The notes below the pieces were generated by a model. The model was given only the letters and a program-made list of their open reading frames with translations, did not search any database and was not told the DNA's origin. Shown piece after piece: positions 16,801-23,802 of a stretch of DNA of 56,703 bases (within the stretch, counting starts at the first letter, position 1; each line of letters opens with the position of its first letter). This DNA is from an uncultured Eggerthellaceae bacterium (GTDB taxonomy: Bacteria > Actinomycetota > Coriobacteriia > Coriobacteriales > Eggerthellaceae). The stretch covers positions 1 through 56,703 of the forward strand of contig CAJUSF010000058.1 in assembly GCA_910588945.1 (NCBI GenBank). Direction: 5' to 3'. The position numbers were made by a program, and so were the translations under genes.

Positions 16801-17664
16801 CCGACGGTAGAAGTGGTTTCCTTTGACGGCGTTGCGCCTGCTGTATATTCCGGTTCGAAGATTGCCCGTCCGCGCGTGATCATCCCGGTGTTTCCTGGCA
16901 CGAATTGCGAGTACGACACGCTTGCAGCATTCGAGCGCGCGGGTGCGGAAGTGACCACGCAGATCATCAACAATATGACACCCGATGATGTTCACGAGAG
17001 CACCGACGAGCTTGTTCGCAATATCAAGAGCTCGCAGATCGTCATGCTTCCTGGAGGCTTTTCGGGCGGAGATGAGCCAGATGGATCGGCGAAGTTTATC
17101 ACGGCGTTCTTCCGTTCTCCTGCGGTGACCGAGGCGGTGCGCGATCTGCTGCAGAATCGTGACGGCTTGATGCTCGGTATCTGCAACGGGTTCCAAGCGC
17201 TTGTGAAGCTCGGGCTTGTGCCGTATGGCGACATTGTCGATCTGACGCCGGATAGTCCGACGTTGACGTTCAACAACATTGGTCGCCATCAGAGCAGGCT
17301 AGTGGATACGCGTGTGTGTTCGTCGTTGTCTCCGTGGCTGTCGAAATGCAACGTCGGCGATATCAACACGGTTGCTATCAGCCATGGTGAGGGACGGTTT
17401 GTTGCGTCGCTTGATATGCTTACAAGTATGGCTGCGGCTGGTCAGATCGCTACGCAGTATGTTGATTCATTTGGACAGCCTTCCATGAATCTGGATGCGA
17501 ATCCCAATGGCTCGGTGTGGGCGATCGAGGGGATCACCTCTCCCGATGGGCGCGTGTTTGGCAAGATGGGGCACTCGGAGCGTGCGGGCGATGGGCTTTA
17601 CAAGAATGTGCCCGGCAATCTGTATCAGCCTATTTTCGAGGGCGGCGTGAACTACTTCTCGTAA
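13813..17664 (+). CDS. purL: Phosphoribosylformylglycinamidine synthase, long one-chain PurL
   Basis: PurL converts FGAR to FGAM using glutamine and ATP. This is the large form (1283 residues) in which the synthase and glutaminase parts are one chain, so no purS or purQ is needed. Visible are DTYWSDHCRHTTF, the ATP/FGAR site ETHNHPTEIEPFGGAATC (from about 327), CNDFGAGGVSVAIGELADG and IGGKDSM. The C-terminal amidotransferase has FPGTNCEYDT, nucleophile Cys1124 in LGICNGFQALVKLG, and His1191 in SHGEGRF. ATG 13813 has AAGGA upstream; the earlier in-frame ATG at 13762 would add 17 unconserved residues. Confidence 0.96.
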   Translation: MVNRVYVEKRSGFDVEAQQLFAELRDILGINSLQGLRVLNRYDVEGIDDEAFAAYRTTVFSEPQSDVTYASPEEFLGAVGADEGEDAKQTVFAVEYLPGQFDQRADSASECIQLISQGDRPMVKSAAVYVLKGDLSDADVDAIKGYVINPVESREADMTELVTLAQDFPEPADVEVLRGFLDLNDIELANFIKERGLAMDLADITFLQSYFKDEGRCPTITEIKMVDTYWSDHCRHTTFNTELVDIEIADEGVQAAFETYLDLRAELGREEKPICLMDMGTIGAKALKAVGELQGLDESEEINACTVKVKVDVRGEEQDWLYLFKNETHNHPTEIEPFGGAATCLGGAIRDPLSGRAYVYQAMRVTGAADPRVPVSETIKGKLPQRKLVTTAAQGYSSYGNQIGLATGQVSELYHPGYAAKRMEIGAVVGATPASDVRRETPAPGDVIVLLGGRTGRDGIGGATGSSKAHDASSIETCGAEVQKGNPPVERKIQRLFRNSEACRMIKRCNDFGAGGVSVAIGELADGLDIHLDRIPKKYEGLDGTELAISESQERMAVALAPDDVDAFIALARAENLEATPVAEVTEEPRVKMDWRGKTIVDVSREFLASNGAPKEATVRIGDLGEVSVFEAPEEDFAVHDSLGELLTDVVSDINVASNKGLVERFDSTIGSATVLMPFGGKYQLTPAQAMVSKFPVLGGQTTTVSGLSWGFNPYLSEENPYVGAYIAVLESISKLVATGFERSKMYLTFQEYFEKLGNDPDRWGKPTSALLGALMAQLAFGVGAIGGKDSMSGSFEELDVPPTLVSFATGTTSIDRVTSPEFKRSGSSVVWISPLSDVPADIVCTLNTVEYLIGQRKVASCATVGYAGLAETLFKMCVGNRIGMVLDDMVNMAELESPAFGTFVVELVEDEDADSIVEMLRESGIGAVKEDIPDEWVVDHDGNGCEILPLGETMDDYVMASIDEEVDLAQIQEVWESGIEGVFLYRTSKEEAAKLPTVEVVSFDGVAPAVYSGSKIARPRVIIPVFPGTNCEYDTLAAFERAGAEVTTQIINNMTPDDVHESTDELVRNIKSSQIVMLPGGFSGGDEPDGSAKFITAFFRSPAVTEAVRDLLQNRDGLMLGICNGFQALVKLGLVPYGDIVDLTPDSPTLTFNNIGRHQSRLVDTRVCSSLSPWLSKCNVGDINTVAISHGEGRFVASLDMLTSMAAAGQIATQYVDSFGQPSMNLDANPNGSVWAIEGITSPDGRVFGKMGHSERAGDGLYKNVPGNLYQPIFEGGVNYFS

Positions 17665-17718
17665 GTAGGCATCATTTAGAGTTCTGGTTGCATCTGCATT
17701 TTGTTGTTGCTGCTTTTT

Positions 17719-17746
17719 AGGGGCGGGGTCTTGATCCCGCCCTTGT
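17719..17746 (+). terminator. Hairpin downstream of purL
   Basis: GGGCGGG and CCCGCCC form a strong stem around GTCTTGAT, followed by TTGTTG. It is likely the purL terminator, though the T-tail is interrupted. Confidence 0.55.
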
Positions 17747-17826
17747 TGCTGCCTATGTCATTTCGAACCGAATACGCTTACATGTCGTTTGTCATCCTGA
17801 GCGTAGCGAAGGATCTTTTTGTGATG

Positions 17827-17963
17827 CAGGTTGAAACTAGTGACTGGGTTGGGTGAAATGATTGCCGAGATACTTAGTCGCTCAAACAGTCCTCGGCTTG
17901 CGCCTGCGGAACTCGCTTTGTAAGCACCTCGGCAATCATTTCTACAGGTTGAAACTAGTAACT
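17827..17963. repeat. Direct repeats flanking element A1
   Basis: CAGGTTGAAACTAGTGACT (17827-17845) and CAGGTTGAAACTAGTAACT (17945-17963) differ at one base and bracket element A1. They may be an old duplicated insertion site or a larger repeated unit. Confidence 0.7.
17855..17942 (+). repeat. Repeat family A, copy A1 (88 bp)
   Basis: The ends GAAATGATTGCCGAG and CTCGGCAATCATTTC are perfect 15-base inverted repeats. The interior (ATACTTAGTCGCTCAAAC...) is almost identical to copies A2 and A3. It has no room for a gene, so it is a small palindromic or miniature element. Confidence 0.9.
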
Positions 17964-17972
17964 ATCTGAGAC

Positions 17973-18001
17973 ATCGGGGCAGGACTTCATCCTGCCCCCA
18001 C
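17973..18001. repeat. Short GC hairpin repeat between purL and merR
   Basis: GGGGCAGGACTTCATCCTGCCCCC is a near-perfect hairpin. Close relatives occur at 30969-30996 and in the guaB terminator. It is not adjacent to a gene end here. Confidence 0.65.
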
Positions 18002-18133
18002 ACTGGATCTCTTCCAATTGCGAACGATGGAATATGCCGTCATCCCCGTCCCCTGACATGAAATAAACCGGCTTCTCGAAATGACGCAACCTGTTGTGCA
18101 GTAACTTTCACTCAAAATTCTCGTGGGAAGTTG

Positions 18134-18164
18134 TTGACTATAACCTAAGGTCGTAGTCTACACT
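18134..18164 (+). promoter_or_regulatory. MerR-type promoter and operator
   Basis: A -35 TTGACT (18134-18139) and a -10 TACACT (18159-18164) are separated by 19 bp, the over-long spacer typical of promoters that MerR proteins activate by untwisting DNA. The spacer holds the dyad CTATAACC-TAA-GGTCGTAG. It lies 49 bases before the MerR gene, which indicates autoregulation. Confidence 0.85.
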
Positions 18165-18212
18165 TGATCGAAACCGCAGGATCAAGCACCTGATTTTCGG
18201 AGGTGAAACCGC

Positions 18213-19259
18213 TTGGAAAACGAAAAGGAATACTACACCAGCGGCCAAATCGAAAAGATGACCGGAATAACTAAAAAGGCTCTCACCAATTACGAAAAAA
18301 TGGGCTTAATAAGCCCCAAACGTACGGGAGAGAATGTGTCGAACAATCGCAGGCTGTTTACAGAGGACGACATCGAGCGTCTGAAAAGGATTATGATTAT
18401 TCAGGCTTATGGACCTAAGCTGAAACAGATAAAAGAGATCCTCGACAACGATGATGCCGATCTCATCGCTGTCATCCAAAGTCAGATCGACGACCTTAGA
18501 CGGCAGCAGAATCATCTTCAAAACCTGATCCTTTTCGCCAAATTCGTCGATATCACCGATACTGATTTTTTTGAAGGCCTAGTTGCAGGGCCTCAAGATA
18601 TCGATGCGTTCGCCGATATGGTGCGCGACTCTACGATCTATTCAAGCTGCATGAACAAACTGCAGAATCTTACCGATGACGAGATTGAAGCTATGTTCGA
18701 CGAGCTTTACGACATCATTGATGACTATTTAACGCTTGATGGGGCTCTGGGTTTTTGTGGGATTGAGGAGCAGATAGACAGATTCTGCGAATGGTGGAGC
18801 AAAAACGTCTATTCGATGGATGAGATGGGATATCTCGGATTTTGGGCGGTCTTTGAGGATGACGCGCTGATTCCTTCGATGGTGGAGGAGGCTGGCGAAG
18901 ATATGACATCGGGGAGCCTCGAGATGGCGGCGTTTTATGTCTACATGAAGCGACTGATGGTTCACACGCAGGAACTTGTCATGCAGATCGCGCTTGAGTC
19001 GGATCGCGATATCGTGCTTGCAATGAGCCGCGTGGAGGACCTGCGGCGGATGATCGCTCGAGAAATGGGAGCGGGAGATGTAAGCGAGCTGGAAAAAGAT
19101 AGTCTTGTTCTGTCGGTACTCGACTATATGGCAAACATTCTCGCGGATGAAGAGCTTGTGTCGTACATCGATTATTCAAACGAGATCGATTTACGTGAGG
19201 AATCGGTCGAGAAGACGAAAAAAGTCGTGGCGCTGATGGACGATGGCACGAAGCAATGA
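18213..19259 (+). CDS. MerR-family regulator with a large C-terminal sensor domain
   Basis: Residues 1-75 form a MerR winged helix-turn-helix (YYTSGQIEKMTGITKKALTNYEKMGLISP), followed by a long helix for dimerisation. About 240 further residues form an all-helical acidic domain with several Trp, Met and Phe, suggesting a hydrophobic ligand pocket, perhaps TipA-like; this was not confirmed. The start is TTG 18213, supported by a perfect GGAGGT eight bases upstream. The promoter just upstream has the diagnostic 19-bp spacer, so the protein probably controls itself. No obvious target such as an efflux pump is adjacent. Confidence 0.88.
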   Translation: MENEKEYYTSGQIEKMTGITKKALTNYEKMGLISPKRTGENVSNNRRLFTEDDIERLKRIMIIQAYGPKLKQIKEILDNDDADLIAVIQSQIDDLRRQQNHLQNLILFAKFVDITDTDFFEGLVAGPQDIDAFADMVRDSTIYSSCMNKLQNLTDDEIEAMFDELYDIIDDYLTLDGALGFCGIEEQIDRFCEWWSKNVYSMDEMGYLGFWAVFEDDALIPSMVEEAGEDMTSGSLEMAAFYVYMKRLMVHTQELVMQIALESDRDIVLAMSRVEDLRRMIAREMGAGDVSELEKDSLVLSVLDYMANILADEELVSYIDYSNEIDLREESVEKTKKVVALMDDGTKQ

Positions 19260-19411
19260 TGTCTATACGAGTCGAATTCGCGTTATTTGTCGAGCAGCGG
19301 ATTGAGTCCGAATTAAAACGGCGACTTGATCGCAATGCGATTGGAAGGGCGGTTGGTGTGAGATGGGAGGAGCGATCGTCGCACGGCAGAAGTGCGGTCA
19401 GAAAGCGATGA
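19259..19411 (+). CDS. Possible 50-residue ORF after the MerR gene
   Basis: An ATG overlaps the MerR stop codon by one base (ATGATG) and opens 50 codons of a very basic peptide (MSIRVEFALFVEQRIE...). The overlap suggests translational coupling. However, there is no clear ribosome binding site, the composition is Arg-rich, and its end overlaps the XRE gene on the other strand. It may be chance. Confidence 0.2.
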   Translation: MSIRVEFALFVEQRIESELKRRLDRNAIGRAVGVRWEERSSHGRSAVRKR

Positions 19412-19613
19412 GGTTGCGCACTTCAGTGCCGAGGGCATCCGCTATGCGGGCAAGATCATCGAGCCCGACGCCTACACGGCCGGTCTCGATGCGCCAGATG
19501 TGCGATTTCGAGCTCCCAACCATGAGGGCGAGCTTCTCTTGAGAAAGCCCTTGCTTTTCCCTACGGGCGCGCACAGCGCTGCCGAGTAGAAGACGTTTTT
19601 GTTCAATATTCAT
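19398..19613 (-). CDS. XRE-family helix-turn-helix regulator
   Basis: A 71-residue protein made almost entirely of one Cro/C1-type helix-turn-helix: RARREKQGLSQEKLALMVG, then SSKSHIWRIETGRVGVGLDDLARIADALG. Such proteins dimerise on short dyads and repress. It is transcribed away from the SPFH operon, and a dyad lies between them. No ribosome binding site is seen at ATG 19613, but TATGCTTTAT just upstream could be a -10, suggesting a leaderless transcript. Confidence 0.88.
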   Translation of the reverse strand: MNIEQKRLLLGSAVRARREKQGLSQEKLALMVGSSKSHIWRIETGRVGVGLDDLARIADALGTEVRNLIAF

Positions 19614-19617
19614 GCAT

Positions 19618-19643
19618 AAAGCATATGTGCTACCATGTGCTTT
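19618..19643. promoter_or_regulatory. Inverted repeat, likely XRE operator
   Basis: AAAGCATATG (19618-19627) and CATGTGCTTT (19634-19643) are complementary at nine of ten positions across a six-base spacer. It is centred between the divergent XRE gene and the SPFH operon, where a repressor could control both. Confidence 0.6.
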
Positions 19644-19709
19644 ACGGCTTCAAATATGAAGCCATTACGCACAGCAATACGCCCCAGACTACTAAGAAGG
19701 ATGACATAG

Positions 19710-20774
19710 ATGGCTCTTGTCTCAGTGATCAAATACGATGGTAATCCCGATGTTTTTGCATGGAAACACCCAGATGATGAACTGGGGACTTGGACTCAGC
19801 TTATCGTTAATGAGTCTCAGCAGGCTATATTGTTCAAAGGCGGGCAGGCACTTGATGTATTTGATGCCGGGCGTCATACATTAAGCACGAAGAATATTCC
19901 CATTCTTGAGAACTTTGTAAATCTGCCTTTCGGTGGCAATTCTCCTTTTAAAGCTGAAGTATGGTTTGTAAACAAAGTATTCAATCTTAATGTCAAATGG
20001 GGGACGCCTTCCCCGATTCAGATTCAAGATCCCACTTTTGGGGTTTTCGTGCCGGTGCGATCTAACGGCCAATTTGGTCTGCAAATCGTCGATTCAAAGA
20101 AATTCCTTGTTAAGCTGGTCGGAACTTTAAGCTCATTTACAAAGCAGGATATATCGGAATATTTTCGCGGTCTTTATGTTACTCGTGTTAAAGATGCGAT
20201 TTCCACATACATTCTCGAAAAGAAGATTGATGTTCTCAATATCAATATGCATTTGGACGAACTCTCAGACTTTCTCCATAGTCGCATTTCGCCTGTCATG
20301 GAGGAGTACGGCGTAGCGCTTCCTAACTTCTATGTGAACGATATTAGCGTTCCGGAGGATGATCCGGCGGTAATCAGGCTTCGCGATGCGTTGGCAAAGA
20401 AAGCCGAAATGGACATCATCGGATACACCTATGTTCAAGAGAGATCGTTTGACACATTGGAAGGTGCTGCCACCAATGAGGGTTCGATGGCCGCTCCGGT
20501 GATGGGTGCGGGTATCGGAATGGGAATGGGATTCGGAGTAGGCGCCGGAATGGGAGGTGCCTTTAATGAGATCGCACAGAACCTTAACGTCGGCTCTCAA
20601 CAAAATATTCAGCATTCTGTTGTTCAGTTCGAAGCGGAAAAAGGGATTTCGGCGAAGAAATTCTGCGGTCACTGCGGGACATCTATGTCTAGCGATTATC
20701 GATTCTGCCCTGCTTGTGGAAAAGAAGCCGCGGATCTTTCGTGTTCAAATTCTGGGGAAGGGAATCCTTCATGA
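19710..20774 (+). CDS. SPFH-domain protein with C-terminal zinc ribbon (YdjI-like)
   Basis: The 354-residue protein begins with an SPFH core (ALVSVIKYDGNPDVFAWKHPDDELG...) like YdjI of Bacillus, a partner in membrane-stress responses. About residues 1-250 are SPFH. A Gly/Met-rich flexible stretch follows at about 258-285. A four-cysteine zinc ribbon closes the protein (Cys319, 322, 333, 336). No N-terminal membrane helix is present, so it is probably recruited to the membrane. It is first of four compact same-strand genes and overlaps the next by four bases (ATGA). These genes look more AT-rich than their neighbours. Confidence 0.85.
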   Translation: MALVSVIKYDGNPDVFAWKHPDDELGTWTQLIVNESQQAILFKGGQALDVFDAGRHTLSTKNIPILENFVNLPFGGNSPFKAEVWFVNKVFNLNVKWGTPSPIQIQDPTFGVFVPVRSNGQFGLQIVDSKKFLVKLVGTLSSFTKQDISEYFRGLYVTRVKDAISTYILEKKIDVLNINMHLDELSDFLHSRISPVMEEYGVALPNFYVNDISVPEDDPAVIRLRDALAKKAEMDIIGYTYVQERSFDTLEGAATNEGSMAAPVMGAGIGMGMGFGVGAGMGGAFNEIAQNLNVGSQQNIQHSVVQFEAEKGISAKKFCGHCGTSMSSDYRFCPACGKEAADLSCSNSGEGNPS

Positions 20775-21244
20775 AACTCTCAACGAATCTTATTGCGATA
20801 ATCAGTGCTCTTTGCATTGCAGTCTCAACGATTGTCTATCTATTTGTTGTTCCAACAGCGCTTGAATTTTTTTGGACATCTTTAGGCGGGCTGTTGCTGG
20901 CCGAGATGATGCTCTTCGGTCCATTGCTTTTTATAAACAATGCAAAGGATGATAATTCTCTTTTCTTTGTAGCAGGCGCAACGTCTGCAGCATTTATCTG
21001 CAGCGCTGTGCTAATCGTCGCAAGCCTTCTATTTATTCCAGCACACGCAGCAGCGCTTGGAGTATTTCTATCGATCGCTTTGGTTGATCTGCTGGCAGAG
21101 GCGATTTTACTGCTCGTCTTCTATTTCGTCGGGAAACGATTTCAGGACGAAGATGCGAAAGACACCTCAAAAGGGCTCAACGAGCTGAGCAAGCTCGAGC
21201 AAAATAGCACCCAGATCAGTCAGTCAAGAAGAGGGGGAATTTAG
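20771..21244 (+). CDS. Four-helix membrane protein in the SPFH operon, unknown function
   Basis: The protein has 157 residues. About residues 5-120 are four hydrophobic helices; the last ~37 residues are polar and charged (RFQDEDAKDTSKGLNELSKLEQNS). ATG 20771 overlaps the SPFH stop in an ATGA arrangement, indicating coupled translation. No family was recognised. Its position between an SPFH protein and a membrane zinc-ribbon protein suggests a common membrane complex, but that is inference. Confidence 0.8.
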   Translation: MKLSTNLIAIISALCIAVSTIVYLFVVPTALEFFWTSLGGLLLAEMMLFGPLLFINNAKDDNSLFFVAGATSAAFICSAVLIVASLLFIPAHAAALGVFLSIALVDLLAEAILLLVFYFVGKRFQDEDAKDTSKGLNELSKLEQNSTQISQSRRGGI

Positions 21245-21245
21245 G

Positions 21246-21761
21246 ATGGAGCAAAAACTAAAAGGACAAACAGCGAGCGTAGTGGAATTCATTTTCGGTG
21301 GATTGCTCATATTGGGAGGTTTGACAAGCATTGCGATGATTCCTTTACAGGGTATTGCCTACGTGTTGCTCGGCGCTTTCCTTGTGTTGACGGGAATTCA
21401 ATGGCGCTTACTGATCAAAAACTACAAGACTTATATGACGGTTCTATCAAACGATCCGACTGGATCACTGACCACTATCGCACAGGCAACCAACGCCTCA
21501 GCCACTACGGTGAAAGACAATCTGAAGCTGATGATAAAAAAGGGTTTGGCGCAAGGAATGGTGGTAGACGAACAAGGAAACCGTGTGTTGCGCAACAATG
21601 ATGTATCCGGTAATGCAGCAAATGTCGTTCCTTCAGCTGCATCTTCAGAGGCTCCAGTTGAAATGGTGGCCGTTGTTTGTAGCGGATGTGGCGCAACAAA
21701 TCAGGTAGCAAAGAATTCAACCGCAAACTGCGAGCATTGCGGTGCAGCTATTCAAGGGTAA
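21246..21761 (+). CDS. Membrane protein with winged-helix-like segment and zinc ribbon
   Basis: The protein has 171 residues: two transmembrane helices (about 12-31 and 34-53), a cytoplasmic segment at 62-110 patterned like a winged helix (GSLTTIAQATNASATTVKDNLKLMIKKGL), a linker, and a zinc ribbon with Cys145, 148, 162 and 165. The start lies one base after the previous stop. The winged-helix-like part may bind nucleic acid or a partner protein. No named family was recognised; the second zinc ribbon in the operon suggests a shared architecture with the SPFH protein. Confidence 0.8.
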   Translation: MEQKLKGQTASVVEFIFGGLLILGGLTSIAMIPLQGIAYVLLGAFLVLTGIQWRLLIKNYKTYMTVLSNDPTGSLTTIAQATNASATTVKDNLKLMIKKGLAQGMVVDEQGNRVLRNNDVSGNAANVVPSAASSEAPVEMVAVVCSGCGATNQVAKNSTANCEHCGAAIQG

Positions 21762-21787
21762 AAAGTTTAGAGCAACAAGGAGAGATA

Positions 21788-22591
21788 ATGAAACTATCAA
21801 ATTTGACGTTTATACGTTTTGGTGTTTTGGCACTTGCCATTTTATTGTTTTTAATCGGGGCTGGAGTCAGCAGTTGTTCGGCGCAATACGCTTTCAACAG
21901 TCCTTCGAAAAGTTCGATAACTGGAGACTTCAAAGAGATTAAGTGGCCAACGAGCGGAGTGGCTCAAATGCTTCCTGAACCTGAGTCGAAATACGGGGAA
22001 ATTTCAATTGACTCAAGCACCGCATTTTATGCATATATTGGCAATACTACGGCAGACCAATACGACGCTTATGTCGAGAAATGTCAAGAAGCCGGATTTT
22101 CTGTTGATTACACAAAAGCAGAAACCTATTATTACGCCGATAATGAAGAAGGATATGACCTCTCGCTGAGCTATGACTCCAAGGAGTCGTACATGACAAT
22201 CAGCCTCAATGCTCCCGTGGAATCTTCGTCGTCTTCGGCATCGACATCATCATCTTCTAGTCAGGCAAGCTCTTCAGCAGCAGAGATGGCGGCCTCATCG
22301 ACTGCCAACGATGCTCCCGTGGACGGAATTCGTCCAAGCATCAAAGAGGCTATAGATAGTTATGAGAAGTTCTTTGATGATTACTGCGCATTTATGGAAA
22401 AGTACAGCAACGATCCGGGCTCTTCTGCCCTCATAGCTGATTATGCAAAATTCATGTCTCAATATTCTGAAACTATGGACAAACTGGATCAATTAGGTGA
22501 TGAGGATCTGTCGGCGCAGGAACTGCAATACTACACAGACGCGATGAGCAGAATCAACACAAAGCTGGCAAATACTGCAGGAGCGATGTAG
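21788..22591 (+). CDS. Putative lipoprotein, DUF6591-like
   Basis: The 267-residue protein has a signal with a plausible lipobox (VSSC, Cys30). The mature part has IKWPTSGVAQMLPEPESKYG and a GF/GY-rich fold resembling DUF6591, recalled from similar zinc-ribbon loci and not checked. A Ser/Ala-rich linker (about 140-178) leads to a helical C-terminal domain starting DGIRPSIKEAIDSYEKFFDDY. ATG 21788 has AAGGAGA upstream. As the last gene of the operon, it would add an extracytoplasmic part to the presumed membrane complex. Confidence 0.75.
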   Translation: MKLSNLTFIRFGVLALAILLFLIGAGVSSCSAQYAFNSPSKSSITGDFKEIKWPTSGVAQMLPEPESKYGEISIDSSTAFYAYIGNTTADQYDAYVEKCQEAGFSVDYTKAETYYYADNEEGYDLSLSYDSKESYMTISLNAPVESSSSSASTSSSSSQASSSAAEMAASSTANDAPVDGIRPSIKEAIDSYEKFFDDYCAFMEKYSNDPGSSALIADYAKFMSQYSETMDKLDQLGDEDLSAQELQYYTDAMSRINTKLANTAGAM

Positions 22592-22751
22592 AAGACGCCC
22601 GATAGATAAGCCTAGACATGAGTTGTATTTATAACATTAGGCAACATTGCTCGACTTGGTGTGGTTATTGCTTGGGTCGTTCTGTTTGCGATCGGCTTGT
22701 GTAAAACCAGATTTGTCTTGTAAGAAACCTTGCTGGATCTCCCCAAAATGA

Positions 22752-22780
22752 ATAAGGCGCTCGGAGGTGGAGCGCCTTAT
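22752..22780. terminator. Strong hairpin between the SPFH operon and hsp20
   Basis: ATAAGGCGCTC and GAGCGCCTTAT form a perfect 11-base stem with a seven-base loop. On the minus strand it is followed by TCATTTTG, so it likely ends hsp20, and it could also act for the converging operon. The rest of the gap 22592-22870 shows no gene. Confidence 0.7.
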
Positions 22781-22870
22781 CAAAGGGGGTAACAAGTGAG
22801 AAAGGTTGGCTTTTGCTGTGGCTGCGCCGCCGTATCGGCCGCGCGTTGAGCATCCGAGCGGTGGGAGGGA

Positions 22871-23404
22871 TTAGCCCTCGATGGCGATGAGTTTCTTCTG
22901 CTCGGGCTCTTGCTCCTGCGCCTTCTTGGGGACGCTGATGTTCAAGAGGCCGTTTTCGAACTTCGCAGAGATGTTCTCTTCGTCGATGTCTTCGCCCATG
23001 TAGAATGACCGACGACAGCTGCCGAAGAAACGCTCGCGACGCACCCATTTTTGTGGTGGTGCAGATTCCGCGGACTGCTCGCCTTTGCTCTCGGCATCAT
23101 CCGATGATGCTTCTGCTCGTGCTTGCACATCGGGTTGTGCTTCTGCTTCGGGTTGCTTCTCTTCGAACTCTGACTTCATTTGGGCCGAGACGATTACATA
23201 GCCATCTTTGAGCTCGAGCTCTACATCGTCTTTTGAAAATCCGGGGAGCTCGATCGAAAGCTCGTAGCTGTTATCTGTCTGGCTGATGTCTGTCTTCATA
23301 ATGGATGAACTGTCGAATTTCTCCATCGGCCTCGGCATCATCGATCCGAACGGAAAGCCAAGAGGTGAAGAGTGGCGGCGCCTATAAGGCATGATCATTT
23401 GCAT
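22871..23404 (-). CDS. Hsp20-family small heat-shock protein
   Basis: This is an ATP-independent holdase that binds unfolding proteins. The 177-residue protein has the alpha-crystallin start YELSIELPGFSKDDVELELKDGYVIVSA (47-74) and the end signature NGLLNISVPK (151-160). An unusual acidic Ala/Glu/Gln-rich insert of about 38 residues (81-119) sits in the loop before WVRRERFFGSCRRSF, where typical family members have a shorter loop. GGAG eight bases before ATG 23404 supports the start. A perfect CIRCE element 160 bases upstream indicates HrcA repression and heat induction. Confidence 0.93.
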   Translation of the reverse strand: MQMIMPYRRRHSSPLGFPFGSMMPRPMEKFDSSSIMKTDISQTDNSYELSIELPGFSKDDVELELKDGYVIVSAQMKSEFEEKQPEAEAQPDVQARAEASSDDAESKGEQSAESAPPQKWVRRERFFGSCRRSFYMGEDIDEENISAKFENGLLNISVPKKAQEQEPEQKKLIAIEG

Positions 23405-23547
23405 AGTGATGTCTCCTTTTCGCTACGGACTTGCTCTGCTTTTTATTTGCTTGCGGTACCGATCTTGATTCGCTTACGAGCATGTGTTTTTGACATGCTG
23501 TTAGATAAAACGATGAGAGCAAGAGCGCGTTTTCATTTACGAATCAT

Positions 23548-23576
23548 ATTATGAACAGGTAGATTAGCACTCGCAA
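23548..23576 (-). promoter_or_regulatory. Probable hsp20 promoter
   Basis: On the minus strand, TTGCGA (complement of 23571-23576) and CATAAT (complement of 23548-23553) are spaced 17 bp apart. The -35 overlaps the CIRCE element, so HrcA would block it. The resulting leader would be about 135 bases long. Confidence 0.5.
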
Positions 23577-23590
23577 GGTTAGAGTGCTAA
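23564..23590. promoter_or_regulatory. CIRCE element (HrcA operator)
   Basis: TTAGCACTC and GAGTGCTAA are separated by exactly nine bases, a perfect match to the CIRCE consensus. It precedes hsp20 on the minus strand. HrcA represses such genes until heat stress. Confidence 0.97.
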
Positions 23591-23780
23591 TCTTCACAAA
23601 ACATACAAATGTACGATTTATTCGAGACAATGAAGTCTCGAGTTGGCGTAGCATGAGCCAACATGCTATGTGTGGGTCAACACGCTATGAGACTAGCTCG
23701 GTATGGGCGAATTGGTATGAGAGTAGTTTTGGTGTGCAATCAATGCGATATAAGATCGGAGCAGATTACATCCCTGCGTT
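23591..23780. other. Gap between CIRCE and the toxin gene; short degenerate repeats
   Basis: No convincing gene is seen. Degenerate copies of a CATGCTATG-like word appear near 23650, 23661 and 23682, giving small hairpins such as GTAGCATG with CATGCTAT. Function unknown. Confidence 0.4.
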
Positions 23781-23801
23781 CAGCTGGTTGAAGCCAGCTG
23801 T
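23781..23801. terminator. Hairpin at the 3' end of the PIN toxin gene
   Basis: CAGCTGG and CCAGCTG pair around a six-base loop directly beyond the toxin stop. The T-run lies on the plus-strand side, so it may serve mainly as a 3' stem for the leftward toxin transcript. Confidence 0.4.
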
Positions 23802-23802
23802 T

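Noticed and set aside
17855..17942. Family A repeats as CRISPR or tRNA-like structures
   Set aside because: Copies are far apart with no spacers, and no tRNA cloverleaf or CCA-type end is seen; terminal inverted repeats explain the structure better.
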